64,000 nt of DNA from an uncultured Bacteroidota bacterium (lineage in GTDB: Bacteria; Bacteroidota; Bacteroidia; AKYH767-A; OLB10). Position 1 is the first letter of the stretch. Each line of letters starts with the position of its first letter. The position numbers and the translations under genes are program-made. This document shows positions 8,327-17,106 of this stretch, piece after piece. The notes beneath the pieces are model-generated. The model was not told where the DNA came from. It searched no databases and worked only from the letters and a program-made list of their open reading frames with translations. Where the stretch lies: contig CAADHD010000010.1 of the NCBI GenBank assembly GCA_900696575.1, positions 1-64,000 of the forward strand, read 5' to 3'.

Positions 8327-11300
8327 TCAGATGGCAACACCGGCTCCGTGGCAGTTTTTAAACTTCTTGCCGCTTCCGCAGGGGCAAGGATCATTGCGCC
8401 CCACTTTCTGTTCAACACGAACGGGCTGTATGCGCTGTTCCTGCCGTTGCGGTTGTTGCTGTCCGCCTGAAGCGGGAACAGCATCAGGATGGCTGGTGCG
8501 CAGTCGGCTCATATCAGTACGCTGTGGCGCTTTGGCTTCACGAACATTCTGAGGATCCTGAACAGCAATGACTCCTTTGAACAAGAAAGAAAGTATATCC
8601 TTATTCACCTTATCAATCATCTGCTTGAATAATTCAAATGATTCGAATTTGTAAATCAACAATGGGTCTTTCTGCTCATAAACTGCATTCTGCACGGAAG
8701 TTTTCAACTCGTCCATTTCGCGCAGATGCTCTTTCCATGCCTCGTCAATCAATGTGAGAGTAACCATCCGTTCAAAAGAATGAATTAATTCCATTCCCCT
8801 GGTTTCATAAGCTTTCTTCAGGTTGGTAATAACCTGAATCTGCCTCATGCCATCTCCAAAAGGAACAACAATGTTTTCGTAAGTCTGTCCTTGATTCAGA
8901 AAAACATTTTCCACAACCGGAAAAGCTTTCTCGGCAATCAGTTTTGATTTGATTTTATAATGCTGAAGTGCGGCATCAAAAACTTTCGAAGCAAGGTCAC
9001 TTACATTGCCCTGCATAAAGTCAGCAATATCCACCGGAGATTCAATAGCGAAATAGCGGATGAGATCAAGTTTGAAATCGTCAAAACTTCTGGCCTCCAC
9101 ATGCTGATTGGCTAAGCTCTCAGCCGTATCATACATCATGTTTACCAGGTCAACCGCTAACCTTTCGCCAAAGAGGGCATGCCTGCGTTTGGTATAAATA
9201 AGATTTCGCTGCTGGTTCATTACATCATCGTACTCAATCAACCGTTTGCGAATGCCGAAATTATTTTCTTCCACTTTTTTCTGAGCCCGCTCAATGGATT
9301 TTGAAATCATGGAATGCTGAATCACTTCGCCTTCTTCAATTCCCATGCGGTCCATCAGTTTTGCAATCCGGTCGGAGCCGAACAGCCGCATCAAATCATC
9401 TTCAAGAGAAACAAAAAATGCAGAAGAGCCGGGGTCGCCCTGCCGGCCAGCCCGACCGCGCAACTGGCGGTCAACCCTTCTTGATTCGTGCCGCTCGGTA
9501 CCGATAATAGCCAATCCGCCCGCTTCTTTAACACCCGGCCCGAGTTTGATGTCGGTTCCGCGGCCGGCCATGTTGGTTGCTATGGTTACAGTTCCTGCCA
9601 ATCCGGCTTCGGCTACAATTTCCGCTTCGCGCTGATGCTGTTTTGCATTGAGTACGTTATGCTTGATGTTGCGCAGTTTCAGCATGCGGCTCAGCAATTC
9701 AGAAACTTCAACAGAAGTGGTGCCCACCAACACCGGTCTTCCGGCATCGCGCAGTTTGGCAATCTCATCAATTACGGCATTGTATTTCTCGCGTTTGCTG
9801 CGGTAAACCAAATCCTGCATGTCTTTTCGGATCACCTTACGGTTGGTAGGAATTACTACCACATCCAGCTTGTAAATCTGCCAGAATTCGTTGGCTTCTG
9901 TTTCGGCAGTGCCTGTCATTCCGGCCAGCTTATGGTACATGCGGAAATAATTCTGCAACGAAACAGTGGCATAGGTCTGCGTAGCCGCTTCCACTTTTAC
10001 ATTTTCTTTGGCTTCAATAGCCTGGTGCAATCCGTCAGAATAACGTCTTCCTTCCAATACGCGACCGGTTTGTTCATCTACAATTTTAACCTTGCCATCG
10101 GCAATGATGTATTCCACATCTTTTTCGTAAAGAGTATAGGCTTTCAGCAATTGATTGATGGTGTGAATACGCTCGCTTTTCACTGCAAAATCGCGCATCA
10201 GAATCTCCTTACGTTCCACTTTTTCATTATCAGGAATGTTTGCTTTCTCAATTTCAGCGATGGAAGCACCTACATCGGGTAAAACAAAAAAGTGAGGATC
10301 TTCATTGGCAGAAGTGATAAGCTCAATTCCTCTTTCGGTAAGTTCAACAGAATGGTTTTTCTCATCAATTACAAAAAACAATTCCGCATCCGCCTTATGC
10401 ATTTCCTTGTTTTGGTCCTGCATGTAATAGCTCTCTGTTTTCTGCAAAAGGGCTTTCACTCCATGCTCGCTGAGAAACTTAATAAGCGGTTTGCTTTTCG
10501 GCAATCCTCGATAAGCGCGCAGCAAAGAAAGCCCGGCATCTTTTGAATCCGGGTTTTCTGCAAATTTTTTCCGGGCATCGGCAATGACAGTATTCAGATA
10601 ATTGCGCTGGGCATTCATCAGGATTTCCACTTTTGGTTTCAAGGCATGAAACTGCTGGTCATCGCCTTTAGGCGTAGGTCCTGAAATGATTAAAGGGGTA
10701 CGTGCATCGTCAATCAATACCGAATCCACTTCATCTACAATGGCATAATGATGTTCGCGCTGCACCATGTCTTCGGGATTGCGAGCCATGTTATCACGCA
10801 GGTAATCAAACCCGAATTCATTGTTGGTTCCATAGGTGATGTCAGCCTGATAGGCCTTTCTGCGCTCGTTTGAGTTGGGTTGATGTTTGTCTATGCAATC
10901 AACAGTTAATCCAAGAAATTCGAAAATCGGTCCGTTCCATTCGCTGTCGCGTTTGGCCAGGTAGTCGTTAACAGTAACAATGTGAACGCCTTTGCCGGCC
11001 AGGGCATTCAGATAAACAGGCAGCGTAGCCACCAGGGTTTTTCCTTCACCGGTAGCCATTTCGGCAATTTTTCCGGAGTGCAGCACTGCGCCACCAATTA
11101 GCTGTACATCATAATGAATCATATTCCATACAACTTCAACTCCGGCTGCCATCCAGCGGTTATTGTAAATGGCTTTATCGCCTTCAATAATTACATTACT
11201 CTTCTTAGCAGCCAGATCGCGGTCGTGCTGCGTGGCTGTAACTTCTAATTTTTCATTCTGTGAAAATCTCCGGGCCGTTTCCTTTACTACGGCAAAGGCT

Positions 11301-11641
11301 TCGGGAAGAATTTCGTTGAGTGCTTCTTCAATTTTTGCATTCAGCTCTTTCCTGAGCTTATCAACGGCCTGGTAAATCTCTTCCTTTTCCCGCAGTTCAA
11401 GGTCATCGTTCTGTTCAACCTTCCTATTGAGATCTTGCATTTGATATTCCACCGGCCCGATATGCTCCTGAATCCGTTTCTTGAATTCAAAAGTTTTTGA
11501 CCTCAGTTCATCGTTGCTGAGAGAGGATAGTGCAGGGAATATTTCAGTGATTCGTTCAACAAATGGCATTACAGCCTTAAGGTCAGAATCGGATTTGTTA
11601 CCAAAAATTTTGGCAATGGCTTTATTGAATAAACCTATCAT
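8327..11641 (-). CDS. secA: Preprotein translocase ATPase SecA
   Basis: Motor ATPase that drives unfolded preproteins through SecYEG. The protein has 1104 residues, longer than the roughly 900 of E. coli, as is usual in Bacteroidota because of an insertion after the first nucleotide-binding motifs (the region following [17 protein letters not shown]). Walker A MATGEGKT is at about 195-202, Walker [17 protein letters not shown] follows near 305, and the second ATPase half has [13 protein letters not shown] and [20 protein letters not shown]. The C-terminus carries the zinc-binding SEC-C motif with Cys1086, Cys1088, Cys1097 and His1098. A promoter box TACTTTTG lies 19 bases upstream of the ATG. 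Confidence 0.98.
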   Translation of the reverse strand: MIGLFNKAIAKIFGNKSDSDLKAVMPFVERITEIFPALSSLSNDELRSKTFEFKKRIQEHIGPVEYQMQDLNRKVEQNDDLELREKEEIYQAVDKLRKELNAKIEEALNEILPEAFAVVKETARRFSQNEKLEVTATQHDRDLAAKKSNVIIEGDKAIYNNRWMAAGVEVVWNMIHYDVQLIGGAVLHSGKIAEMATGEGKTLVATLPVYLNALAGKGVHIVTVNDYLAKRDSEWNGPIFEFLGLTVDCIDKHQPNSNERRKAYQADITYGTNNEFGFDYLRDNMARNPEDMVQREHHYAIVDEVDSVLIDDARTPLIISGPTPKGDDQQFHALKPKVEILMNAQRNYLNTVIADARKKFAENPDSKDAGLSLLRAYRGLPKSKPLIKFLSEHGVKALLQKTESYYMQDQNKEMHKADAELFFVIDEKNHSVELTERGIELITSANEDPHFFVLPDVGASIAEIEKANIPDNEKVERKEILMRDFAVKSERIHTINQLLKAYTLYEKDVEYIIADGKVKIVDEQTGRVLEGRRYSDGLHQAIEAKENVKVEAATQTYATVSLQNYFRMYHKLAGMTGTAETEANEFWQIYKLDVVVIPTNRKVIRKDMQDLVYRSKREKYNAVIDEIAKLRDAGRPVLVGTTSVEVSELLSRMLKLRNIKHNVLNAKQHQREAEIVAEAGLAGTVTIATNMAGRGTDIKLGPGVKEAGGLAIIGTERHESRRVDRQLRGRAGRQGDPGSSAFFVSLEDDLMRLFGSDRIAKLMDRMGIEEGEVIQHSMISKSIERAQKKVEENNFGIRKRLIEYDDVMNQQRNLIYTKRRHALFGERLAVDLVNMMYDTAESLANQHVEARSFDDFKLDLIRYFAIESPVDIADFMQGNVSDLASKVFDAALQHYKIKSKLIAEKAFPVVENVFLNQGQTYENIVVPFGDGMRQIQVITNLKKAYETRGMELIHSFERMVTLTLIDEAWKEHLREMDELKTSVQNAVYEQKDPLLIYKFESFELFKQMIDKVNKDILSFLFKGVIAVQDPQNVREAKAPQRTDMSRLRTSHPDAVPASGGQQQPQRQEQRIQPVRVEQKVGRNDPCPCGSGKKFKNCHGAGVAI

Positions 11642-11660
11642 GGGGAATTAAAAAGGAGGG

Positions 11661-11668
11661 CAAAAGTA
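11661..11668 (-). promoter_or_regulatory. -7 box TACTTTTG for secA
   Basis: Minus-strand TACTTTTG matches TAnnTTTG, 19 bases before the secA ATG. The leader contains the purine-rich stretch CCTCC/GGAGG complement but no clear Shine-Dalgarno in the correct sense. Confidence 0.55.
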
Positions 11669-11736
11669 GGGAATTGAATGAGGGAGCGAAGGACATACAG
11701 ATCTCCCTGCGGAAAGAATTACCATAGTATGGAATT

Positions 11737-12039
11737 TTACATCCCCCTTCTGATTTTACTTTTAAACTTCATCACCTGTTTTTGCAAAGCAGAAGAGGCC
11801 AGGTCAACTGCTTCTTCAAATGTGGAACATTGTTCTCTGGCAAAAAGATCTTTGCCCGGAGCTCTTAATTTTATCTCCACGATTTTATTTTCAGGTTTAC
11901 CCGGGCTGTCAAGTTTCAGGTACACATCGCATGATTTTAGGTCATTGAAATAATGAGCGAGCTTTTCCGCTTTTTCATTTACATAATCGTTCAGTTTGCT
12001 GTCGGCATGAAAGTGAACAGTGTGAATGTTAATCTCCAT
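11737..12039 (-). CDS. hpf: Ribosome hibernation promoting factor, short form
   Basis: A 100-residue RaiA/HPF protein that binds the small ribosomal subunit in slow growth or stationary phase and prevents translation. It begins MEINIHTVHFHADSKLNDYV and contains EKLAHYFNDLKSCDVYLKLD, IVEIKLRAPGKDLFA and the DLASSALQKQVMKFK helix, the beta-alpha-beta-beta-beta-alpha layout of the family. It lacks the C-terminal dimerisation domain of long HPF, so this is a short form. It lies 9 bases after the Xer recombinase gene, an arrangement common in Bacteroidota, and is probably co-transcribed from that gene's promoter. Confidence 0.93.
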   Translation of the reverse strand: MEINIHTVHFHADSKLNDYVNEKAEKLAHYFNDLKSCDVYLKLDSPGKPENKIVEIKLRAPGKDLFAREQCSTFEEAVDLASSALQKQVMKFKSKIRRGM

Positions 12040-12048
12040 AATCGGTAT

Positions 12049-12924
12049 TCAGGCTTTTGGATGGGCTTGTTTATAGATATTCTTGAGTTTTTCAATGGTA
12101 TTATGTGTGTAAACCTGGGTGGCTGCAAGGCTGGCATGCCCGAGGATTTCTTTGATGGCATTGATATCAGCGCCATTGTTTAATAAATGAGTGGCAAAGG
12201 TATGGCGGAGTACGTGAGGGCTTTTCTTACCTGTTGTGCCTGCCTCAGCGAGATGTTTCTTAACGATAGAATAAATCTTTTGTGTGCCAAGAGGCTCTGA
12301 CTTATTGCTAACCAGCAGAGCAGCGCAATCATGCAGATTGTTTTTCTCATCCAAAAAACTTTTTAATGAACGAGCCAGCGAGGGAAGCATGGGAATCAGC
12401 CTTTCTTTATTTCTCTTACCCAGCACCCGGATTACCCCTTGTCCGAAATCAATATCTGTGTCTTTCAATCCGGATAATTCTGCCCTGCGCATGCCGGTAG
12501 CATACAGAATTTCAAGAATGATCTTCTCCTGCCTTCCCTCAAAACTGTCTTCAAAAAACTGTTCTGCAAAAACATCAGCCATCTTTTCCTGATGAATAAA
12601 GTGAGGAATCTTAGCCGGAATTTTCGGAGCAACAATTTTTTTCATCGGGCTGGTTTCAAGCAATCCTTCTTTTACCAGAAAACGGTAGAAGGATCGCAAG
12701 GCAGAGATTTTTCTGTTTACGCTGCGTGCCTGCATTTTACTGTCCATCAGGCTTACTATCCACGAACGGATATAAAAATGAGTAGCCGCCTCAAGATTTT
12801 TCTCTTCGTATTGTTTTTTTAAAAAATCAGCGAACTGCTGCAAGTCTTTCTTATAACTGATAAGCGTATGCTGCGAAAAACGCTTTTCAAACTGCAGGTA
12901 ACGGAAAAATTTTTCAGTCAGCAT
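12049..12924 (-). CDS. Tyrosine recombinase XerC/XerD
   Basis: A 291-residue site-specific recombinase that resolves chromosome dimers at dif during division. An N-terminal SAM-like core-binding domain (LQFEKRFSQHTLISYKKDL) precedes the catalytic domain. The catalytic Arg is in ATGMRRAELSGL, the Lys in GKRNKERLIPM, the His-x-x-Arg in PHVLRHTFATHLL, the second His in LGHASLAATQVYTH and the nucleophilic Tyr in QVYTH. The frame can begin at a GTG at 12927, but a promoter box ends 5 bases from the ATG at 12924, which is the better start. It is followed by hpf. XerD is slightly favoured over XerC, but the two cannot be separated here. Confidence 0.93.
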   Translation of the reverse strand: MLTEKFFRYLQFEKRFSQHTLISYKKDLQQFADFLKKQYEEKNLEAATHFYIRSWIVSLMDSKMQARSVNRKISALRSFYRFLVKEGLLETSPMKKIVAPKIPAKIPHFIHQEKMADVFAEQFFEDSFEGRQEKIILEILYATGMRRAELSGLKDTDIDFGQGVIRVLGKRNKERLIPMLPSLARSLKSFLDEKNNLHDCAALLVSNKSEPLGTQKIYSIVKKHLAEAGTTGKKSPHVLRHTFATHLLNNGADINAIKEILGHASLAATQVYTHNTIEKLKNIYKQAHPKA

Positions 12925-12929
12925 CACGG

Positions 12930-12937
12930 CAAACTTA
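12930..12937 (-). promoter_or_regulatory. -7 box TAAGTTTG for xer-hpf operon
   Basis: Minus-strand TAAGTTTG, 5 bases before the ATG at 12924. The very short spacing points to a nearly leaderless mRNA and argues against the GTG start at 12927. Confidence 0.55.
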
Positions 12938-13073
12938 ATGAGCCTTTATTGCAATCGCCATTAAAACACCTTCCATTTAATAACATCGTTACTCACAACG
13001 TTTCATTGAAAACAACACAACACATAAAATAAACTCATCCGAATACGCATTTATTTTAGCGCATCTCAGAATC

Positions 13074-15566
13074 ATGGAATCAGAAGACAGAGTCAGGCCA
13101 TTATTCCGAAAACGAAAATGGAAAAACAGATTGATTTTTCTGTTGGTGTTATTAACCGGCCTGTGGCTGGCCTCTTACATGCTTGAAAAAAAAATTAAGC
13201 CTTTTATAATTGAAACCATCAGTTCGCAGCTTACCGTGCCGGTAACGGTAGATGGTATTGAGTTTTCGCTATTCAGGAACTTTCCGTCTGCCACAGTTAT
13301 TCTGCATGGAGTAACGGCCATGCCTGCCTTTTCGGCTGATTATGACACACTGCTTAAGGCCGAAACTGTTTCGGTGCTTGTGCAATGGAATGAACTTTTT
13401 TCATCTGATCTGGCTATCCGGAAAATCGGAATTAAAAACGGAATACTCAACCTGCATATAAAAGCAGATGGCTCTGAGAACTACAGAATCTGGAAAACGG
13501 ACACTACGGATTCAGGAAATCTTGAACTTGATAGAATTATTCTTGACCGGATGCAGTTGAATTACCTTAACGAGCGGGCTCTACAGCAATTGAACTGCAA
13601 AATTGAACACGGGGATATAAGCGCTTTCATAGGAGATCAAATGAAAATTGCGGCAAAAACCGAATTATCCCTGCCGGTGCTGAAAGTGAATGACATTATT
13701 TATCTGAACAAACAGAAAACTAACCTTCATCTCCGTATGGATTATGATAACAAACTGAAACAATACCGGTTTCAGCCTTCGGAAATTACCGTTAACGGTT
13801 TGAAACTCCAGCTAAGCGGCAACATTGATGAGAATGAGAAATATACTGATTATGACCTGAAAATTTCTTCCGGAAAAGCCGGATTGAAAGAATTGATTGC
13901 CCTTATTCCTGAAACGTACTCAGCAAGATGGAAGGAATACAAAATTACTGGAGATGCCTCCTTTCAGATGTCAATCAAAGGAAAACAACAGGGAAATCAG
14001 CAGCCGCTTTTTACCATAAATTTCAAAGCAGAGAATGGAAGCATGCGCAGCGGAAAACCCGAAGCCGTATTGAGTCAAATCAAAATGCATGGTGAATATG
14101 TGAGCCGGATTCCCAATGGAAAAACAGACCGGTTAGAGATAAAAAGTATTTCTGCTTCTCTGAATGGCAAACCTGTAAATGGAAATATGGAAATAACAGG
14201 AACGGCCGATCCTTACCTCATTGCCAGCTTCAGCTCTGAAGCTGCACTGGAGAACATCAGTCGGTTTTTCATGCCTGATTTTCTGCAAAGCATGTCGGGC
14301 GATCTTGTAATTAACAATGCATCGTTCTCAGGCAAACTGAACGATCAGAAGACACATGTTTCTTCAGGTACGGTAAGCATACGCAATGCTGCTGTTTTTT
14401 TCCGCGAAAAACCGGTAAGCATACATAACATTGAAGCTTCACTAAAGCTGGAAAAAAACTTTCTCACCGTAAATCATCTTTCCGGAAATACAGAAAGAAG
14501 TGATTTTGCCTTCTCCGGCAATTTTAAAAACCTGTTTGGTTATTTATGGAATGGCTCTGCCATGAATATGTATGGTTCGCTGCAATCATCCATGCTCGAT
14601 TTCAATGAGATTCTTGCTAAAGAAAAGAGTGAATCAACAGACACGATTTACAGAATCCGGTTTGCCGATAATTTTACTTTTCAATTAAAGCTGAATGTTG
14701 AGCAGACACGATTCAATAAATTCAATGCCACTGCCATTACCGGTTCGGTAAGCCTGAATAATAATTCATTCCGTGCCGATGAGGTAAGTTTTGAAGCCAT
14801 GAACGGCAAAGCCATTATTTCAGGATTCATTTCAGAAATTAAAAAAGACAGCATAATCATTTCTGCTGATGCTTCGCTTAAACAAATCAACATTAAAGAA
14901 ATGTTTTACCAGCTTGGCAATTTTGATCAGGAGGTAATTACCGATAAACATCTAAAGGGCGATGTAACTGCTCAACTCAAATTAGGTTCGCGATGGAGCA
15001 ATACTTTAGAGTGTAATTCTTCAAGTATTACGGCATGGTCTGATATCAGCATCGAAAACGGTGAACTGAATGATTTCGCTCCGATGATGGCGCTTTCAAA
15101 ATACCTGAAAGGAAGCGACCTTAACCGCATCCGCTTTTCAACGCTTAAAAATACCATCGAAATAAAAAACAGGCAAGTAATGATTCCGCAGATGGAAATC
15201 AAATCCTCGGCTGCTGAAGTAACCCTTGCCGGAACTCATTCCTTCGACAACATGATTGATTATAAAATGCAATTATTGCTCTCCCAACTGGTCGGAAAAA
15301 AAGTGAAATCGCTGAACACCGAGTTCGGGCAAATTGAAGATGACCAGTTAGGCCGTACGAAACTGTTTCTTCGCCTAACAGGCCCTGCTGCCAACCCTAA
15401 AATCAGTTACGATACCAAGGCTGTTAAGGAAAAAGTGGCTGCTGAGTTCAAGAAGGAAACACAAACCGTAAAAGAACTTTTAAAACAGGAATTCGGGAAA
15501 AACAAAGAAGAACACAAACGTCTGCCAGCGAAGCAGAAAGAACTGGAAATTGAAGAGGATGAGTAA
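13074..15566 (+). CDS. AsmA-like envelope protein
   Basis: An 830-residue member of the AsmA/TamB-related group, thought to bridge inner and outer membranes or influence outer-membrane lipid and protein assembly. One transmembrane helix lies near residues 21-38 (LIFLLVLLTGLWLASYML). The N-terminal AsmA domain follows, with the typical phrase VPVTVDGIEFSLFRNFPSAT and then repeated beta-strand-rich segments such as IRKIGIKNGILNLHI. The C-terminal third (KMQLLLSQLVGKK, TKLFLRLTGPAANPKISYD) matches the AsmA-like C-terminal region. The last 60 residues are charged and helical. It stands alone, divergent from the xer gene across 146 bases. Its exact role is not known. Confidence 0.85.
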   Translation: MESEDRVRPLFRKRKWKNRLIFLLVLLTGLWLASYMLEKKIKPFIIETISSQLTVPVTVDGIEFSLFRNFPSATVILHGVTAMPAFSADYDTLLKAETVSVLVQWNELFSSDLAIRKIGIKNGILNLHIKADGSENYRIWKTDTTDSGNLELDRIILDRMQLNYLNERALQQLNCKIEHGDISAFIGDQMKIAAKTELSLPVLKVNDIIYLNKQKTNLHLRMDYDNKLKQYRFQPSEITVNGLKLQLSGNIDENEKYTDYDLKISSGKAGLKELIALIPETYSARWKEYKITGDASFQMSIKGKQQGNQQPLFTINFKAENGSMRSGKPEAVLSQIKMHGEYVSRIPNGKTDRLEIKSISASLNGKPVNGNMEITGTADPYLIASFSSEAALENISRFFMPDFLQSMSGDLVINNASFSGKLNDQKTHVSSGTVSIRNAAVFFREKPVSIHNIEASLKLEKNFLTVNHLSGNTERSDFAFSGNFKNLFGYLWNGSAMNMYGSLQSSMLDFNEILAKEKSESTDTIYRIRFADNFTFQLKLNVEQTRFNKFNATAITGSVSLNNNSFRADEVSFEAMNGKAIISGFISEIKKDSIIISADASLKQINIKEMFYQLGNFDQEVITDKHLKGDVTAQLKLGSRWSNTLECNSSSITAWSDISIENGELNDFAPMMALSKYLKGSDLNRIRFSTLKNTIEIKNRQVMIPQMEIKSSAAEVTLAGTHSFDNMIDYKMQLLLSQLVGKKVKSLNTEFGQIEDDQLGRTKLFLRLTGPAANPKISYDTKAVKEKVAAEFKKETQTVKELLKQEFGKNKEEHKRLPAKQKELEIEEDE

Positions 15567-15651
15567 TGAACTGGTTGAAAGGATTGTTGGCAGAAATAAT
15601 TTAGAACTTTATTATAGGTTGTCGTAATCCGGGCTGTTTCTCTTATCCTTT

Positions 15652-15659
15652 TATATTTG
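15652..15659 (+). promoter_or_regulatory. -7 box TATATTTG upstream of SAM riboswitch
   Basis: Exact TAnnTTTG match 22 bases before the riboswitch P1 helix, well placed to start the leader transcript of the mnmD-metH region. Confidence 0.65.
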
Positions 15660-15680
15660 CACCCTGTTCTTTATTCAATT

Positions 15681-15790
15681 GCTTATCAAGAAAGGTGGAG
15701 GGACAGTGCCCTGCGAAACCTTGACAACCTCCCGCTTTTCAGGCGGGAAAGGTGCCAATTCACTCTCGCCTCAATCGAGAACAGATAAGC
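15681..15790 (+). promoter_or_regulatory. SAM-I (S box) riboswitch aptamer
   Basis: The leader RNA matches the SAM-I aptamer that binds S-adenosylmethionine. P1 pairs CTTATC (15682-15687) with GATAAG (15784-15789). Conserved blocks in order are AAGAAAGGTGGAGGGA, CAGTGCCCTGCGAAACC and GGTGCCAATTC. P3 is CCCGC (15731-15735) with GCGGG (15743-15747), and P4 is TCTCG (15764-15768) with CGAGA (15776-15780). It lies between a TATATTTG promoter box and mnmD, with metH further downstream. The role in methionine/SAM feedback is established for this family; its action on this operon is inferred. Confidence 0.96.
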
Positions 15791-15835
15791 CGGAATCAGA
15801 TTAGAAAAAGCAATTTCAACATCTCTTTCGGCTTA
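15786..15835 (+). promoter_or_regulatory. Antiterminator helix of the SAM switch
   Basis: TAAGCCGGAA (15786-15795) can pair over 10 positions (one G-T) with TTTCGGCTTA (15826-15835). Its left strand shares TAAG with the 3' strand of aptamer P1, and its right strand overlaps the terminator stem. P1 and antiterminator are therefore mutually exclusive, as are antiterminator and terminator. Confidence 0.8.
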
Positions 15836-15853
15836 CCGGAAGAGTTTTTTTTT
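15823..15853 (+). terminator. Riboswitch-controlled intrinsic terminator
   Basis: CTCTTTCGG (15823-15831) pairs with CCGGAAGAG (15836-15844) as a 9-bp stem with one G-T pair and loop CTTA, followed by nine T residues (15845-15853). It lies 53 bases before the mnmD ATG. When SAM stabilises P1 the antiterminator cannot form and this hairpin should end transcription. Confidence 0.9.
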
Positions 15854-15906
15854 GACCGTGATTGAATGACGAACATTGAATTTGAATTTTTGAAATAAAT
15901 GTTGAA

Positions 15907-16641
15907 ATGGAAGATATAATTAAACTGATAAACACCAAAGAAGGAATTCATACGCTTCATCACACAGCGTTGATGGAAAGTTATCATTCAATACATGGTT
16001 CGCTGCAGGAAAGCATGCATGTGTTTATTGAGAATGGATTGCTTGCTTCCACATCAATTACCAAAAGTGAAAACAGAGAATTAAAAATTCTTGAAATGGG
16101 ATTCGGCACCGGACTGAATGCCTTGCTTTCTTACCGCGAAAATCTGAAGCTAAACAGATTTATCCATTTCACTACCGTAGAAGCTTTTCCTCTGCCGTTG
16201 AATATCATTTACCGGCTTAACTATTTTGATTTTTTAGAAAAGCCGCTACAGCCTGTTTTCCTGAAAATGCATGAATGCCATTGGTTTGAAACTATTGACA
16301 TCACCCCTCTTGCCCTGCCTGCCAACCAGGCAAACGATCAGGCTTCAGAGCAAAGAGGGAAATTTTTTCTGTTTAAAATTCAGGCAGATATGCTTGAACT
16401 GAAACTCGAAGACAATTATGATTTGGTTTATTACGATGCCTTCTCGCCTGCTCATCAACCGGAACTCTGGACGTTTGAAGTGCTTAAAAAAATTTACGAT
16501 GCCTGTAATGAGGACGCTTCTCTGGTTACTTATTGTGCCAAAGGCGAAGTGAAACGAACACTGCAGAAAGTTGGCTTCAAAGTAGAAACATTGAAGGGGC
16601 CGAATGGAAAAAGAGAGATGATCAAAGCTGTAAAATATTAA
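15907..16641 (+). CDS. mnmD: MnmD-like tRNA wobble-uridine methyltransferase
   Basis: A 244-residue DUF752 methyltransferase. By family it transfers a methyl group from SAM to aminomethyl-(2-thio)uridine at tRNA position 34, the last step of mnm5(s2)U formation. It corresponds to the methyltransferase half of bifunctional MnmC and lacks the FAD oxidoreductase half, as in stand-alone MnmD. The SAM-binding loop is EMGFGTGLNALLS, and the family signature YYDAFSPAHQPELW follows in the second half. The ATG at 15907 lies just after the riboswitch terminator, so the gene is the first controlled by the SAM switch. It is followed by a decayed gene and metH on the same strand. Confidence 0.87.
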   Translation: MEDIIKLINTKEGIHTLHHTALMESYHSIHGSLQESMHVFIENGLLASTSITKSENRELKILEMGFGTGLNALLSYRENLKLNRFIHFTTVEAFPLPLNIIYRLNYFDFLEKPLQPVFLKMHECHWFETIDITPLALPANQANDQASEQRGKFFLFKIQADMLELKLEDNYDLVYYDAFSPAHQPELWTFEVLKKIYDACNEDASLVTYCAKGEVKRTLQKVGFKVETLKGPNGKREMIKAVKY

Positions 16642-16674
16642 ATAATGAACCTTAAATTTTAAATAATAAAGTGA

Positions 16675-17073
16675 ATGGAAAATAAAAAGAAATTTGACCT
16701 TAATGAGCGATTCATCTCATTAGCTGCTTTAATAATACAATATGCTGAGAAAATTCAAAGGAACGAAACAGGCCAGTATTTATACGGGCAATTACTTTGT
16801 TCCGGAACTTCACCAGCATTACATTACGGTGAAGCACTTAGTGCAGAGTAAAGGAAAGGTTTTGTCCATAAGTTGAAAATTCATCTTAAGGAACTGAGAG
16901 AAACACAAAATAATTTACAAATTCTTGAAAGCGCTAATAACCTGAAAAAGGATTTAATCATCACTATTAAAATAAAAGCATGTAAAGAACTAACAGCAAT
17001 TTTTACAAAAAGTATTGATACTGCAAAAACCAACATGATAAAAGAAAAGTTAAAAACGCAATCAAAACTATAA
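16675..17073 (+). pseudogene. Four-helix-bundle (S23/IVP-type) gene, interrupted
   Basis: The frame starts at the ATG at 16675 (MENKKKFDLNERFISLAAL), runs 58 codons, meets TAA at 16849-16851, and continues in the same frame to TAA at 17071-17073, giving 132 sense-equivalent positions if read through. The parts before and after the stop together match the four helix bundle family linked to 23S rRNA intervening sequences: SGTSPALHYGEALSAE then, after the stop, RKGFVHKLKIHLKELRETQ. The stop sits where the family usually has Ser, so a single change TCA to TAA explains it. The second piece is open from a TTG at 16873 but is unlikely to be a separate gene. The segment is AT-richer than mnmD and metH, which suggests later arrival. 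Confidence 0.8.
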
Positions 17074-17106
17074 TATTCAACATTGAAAATTTAATATTTA
17101 TTATTC

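Noticed and set aside
9488-10282. A 264-codon open frame antisense to secA
   Set aside because: It is a shadow of the highly conserved secA frame on the other strand; the translation shows no known motif or start signals.
12925-12927. GTG start for the Xer recombinase
   Set aside because: The next codon is ATG and the promoter box ends only 2 bases before the GTG, leaving too little room for a transcript that includes it.
16873-17073. Independent small gene after the decayed four-helix-bundle gene
   Set aside because: It is in the same frame as the upstream part and continues the same family sequence, so it is the 3' half of one interrupted gene.
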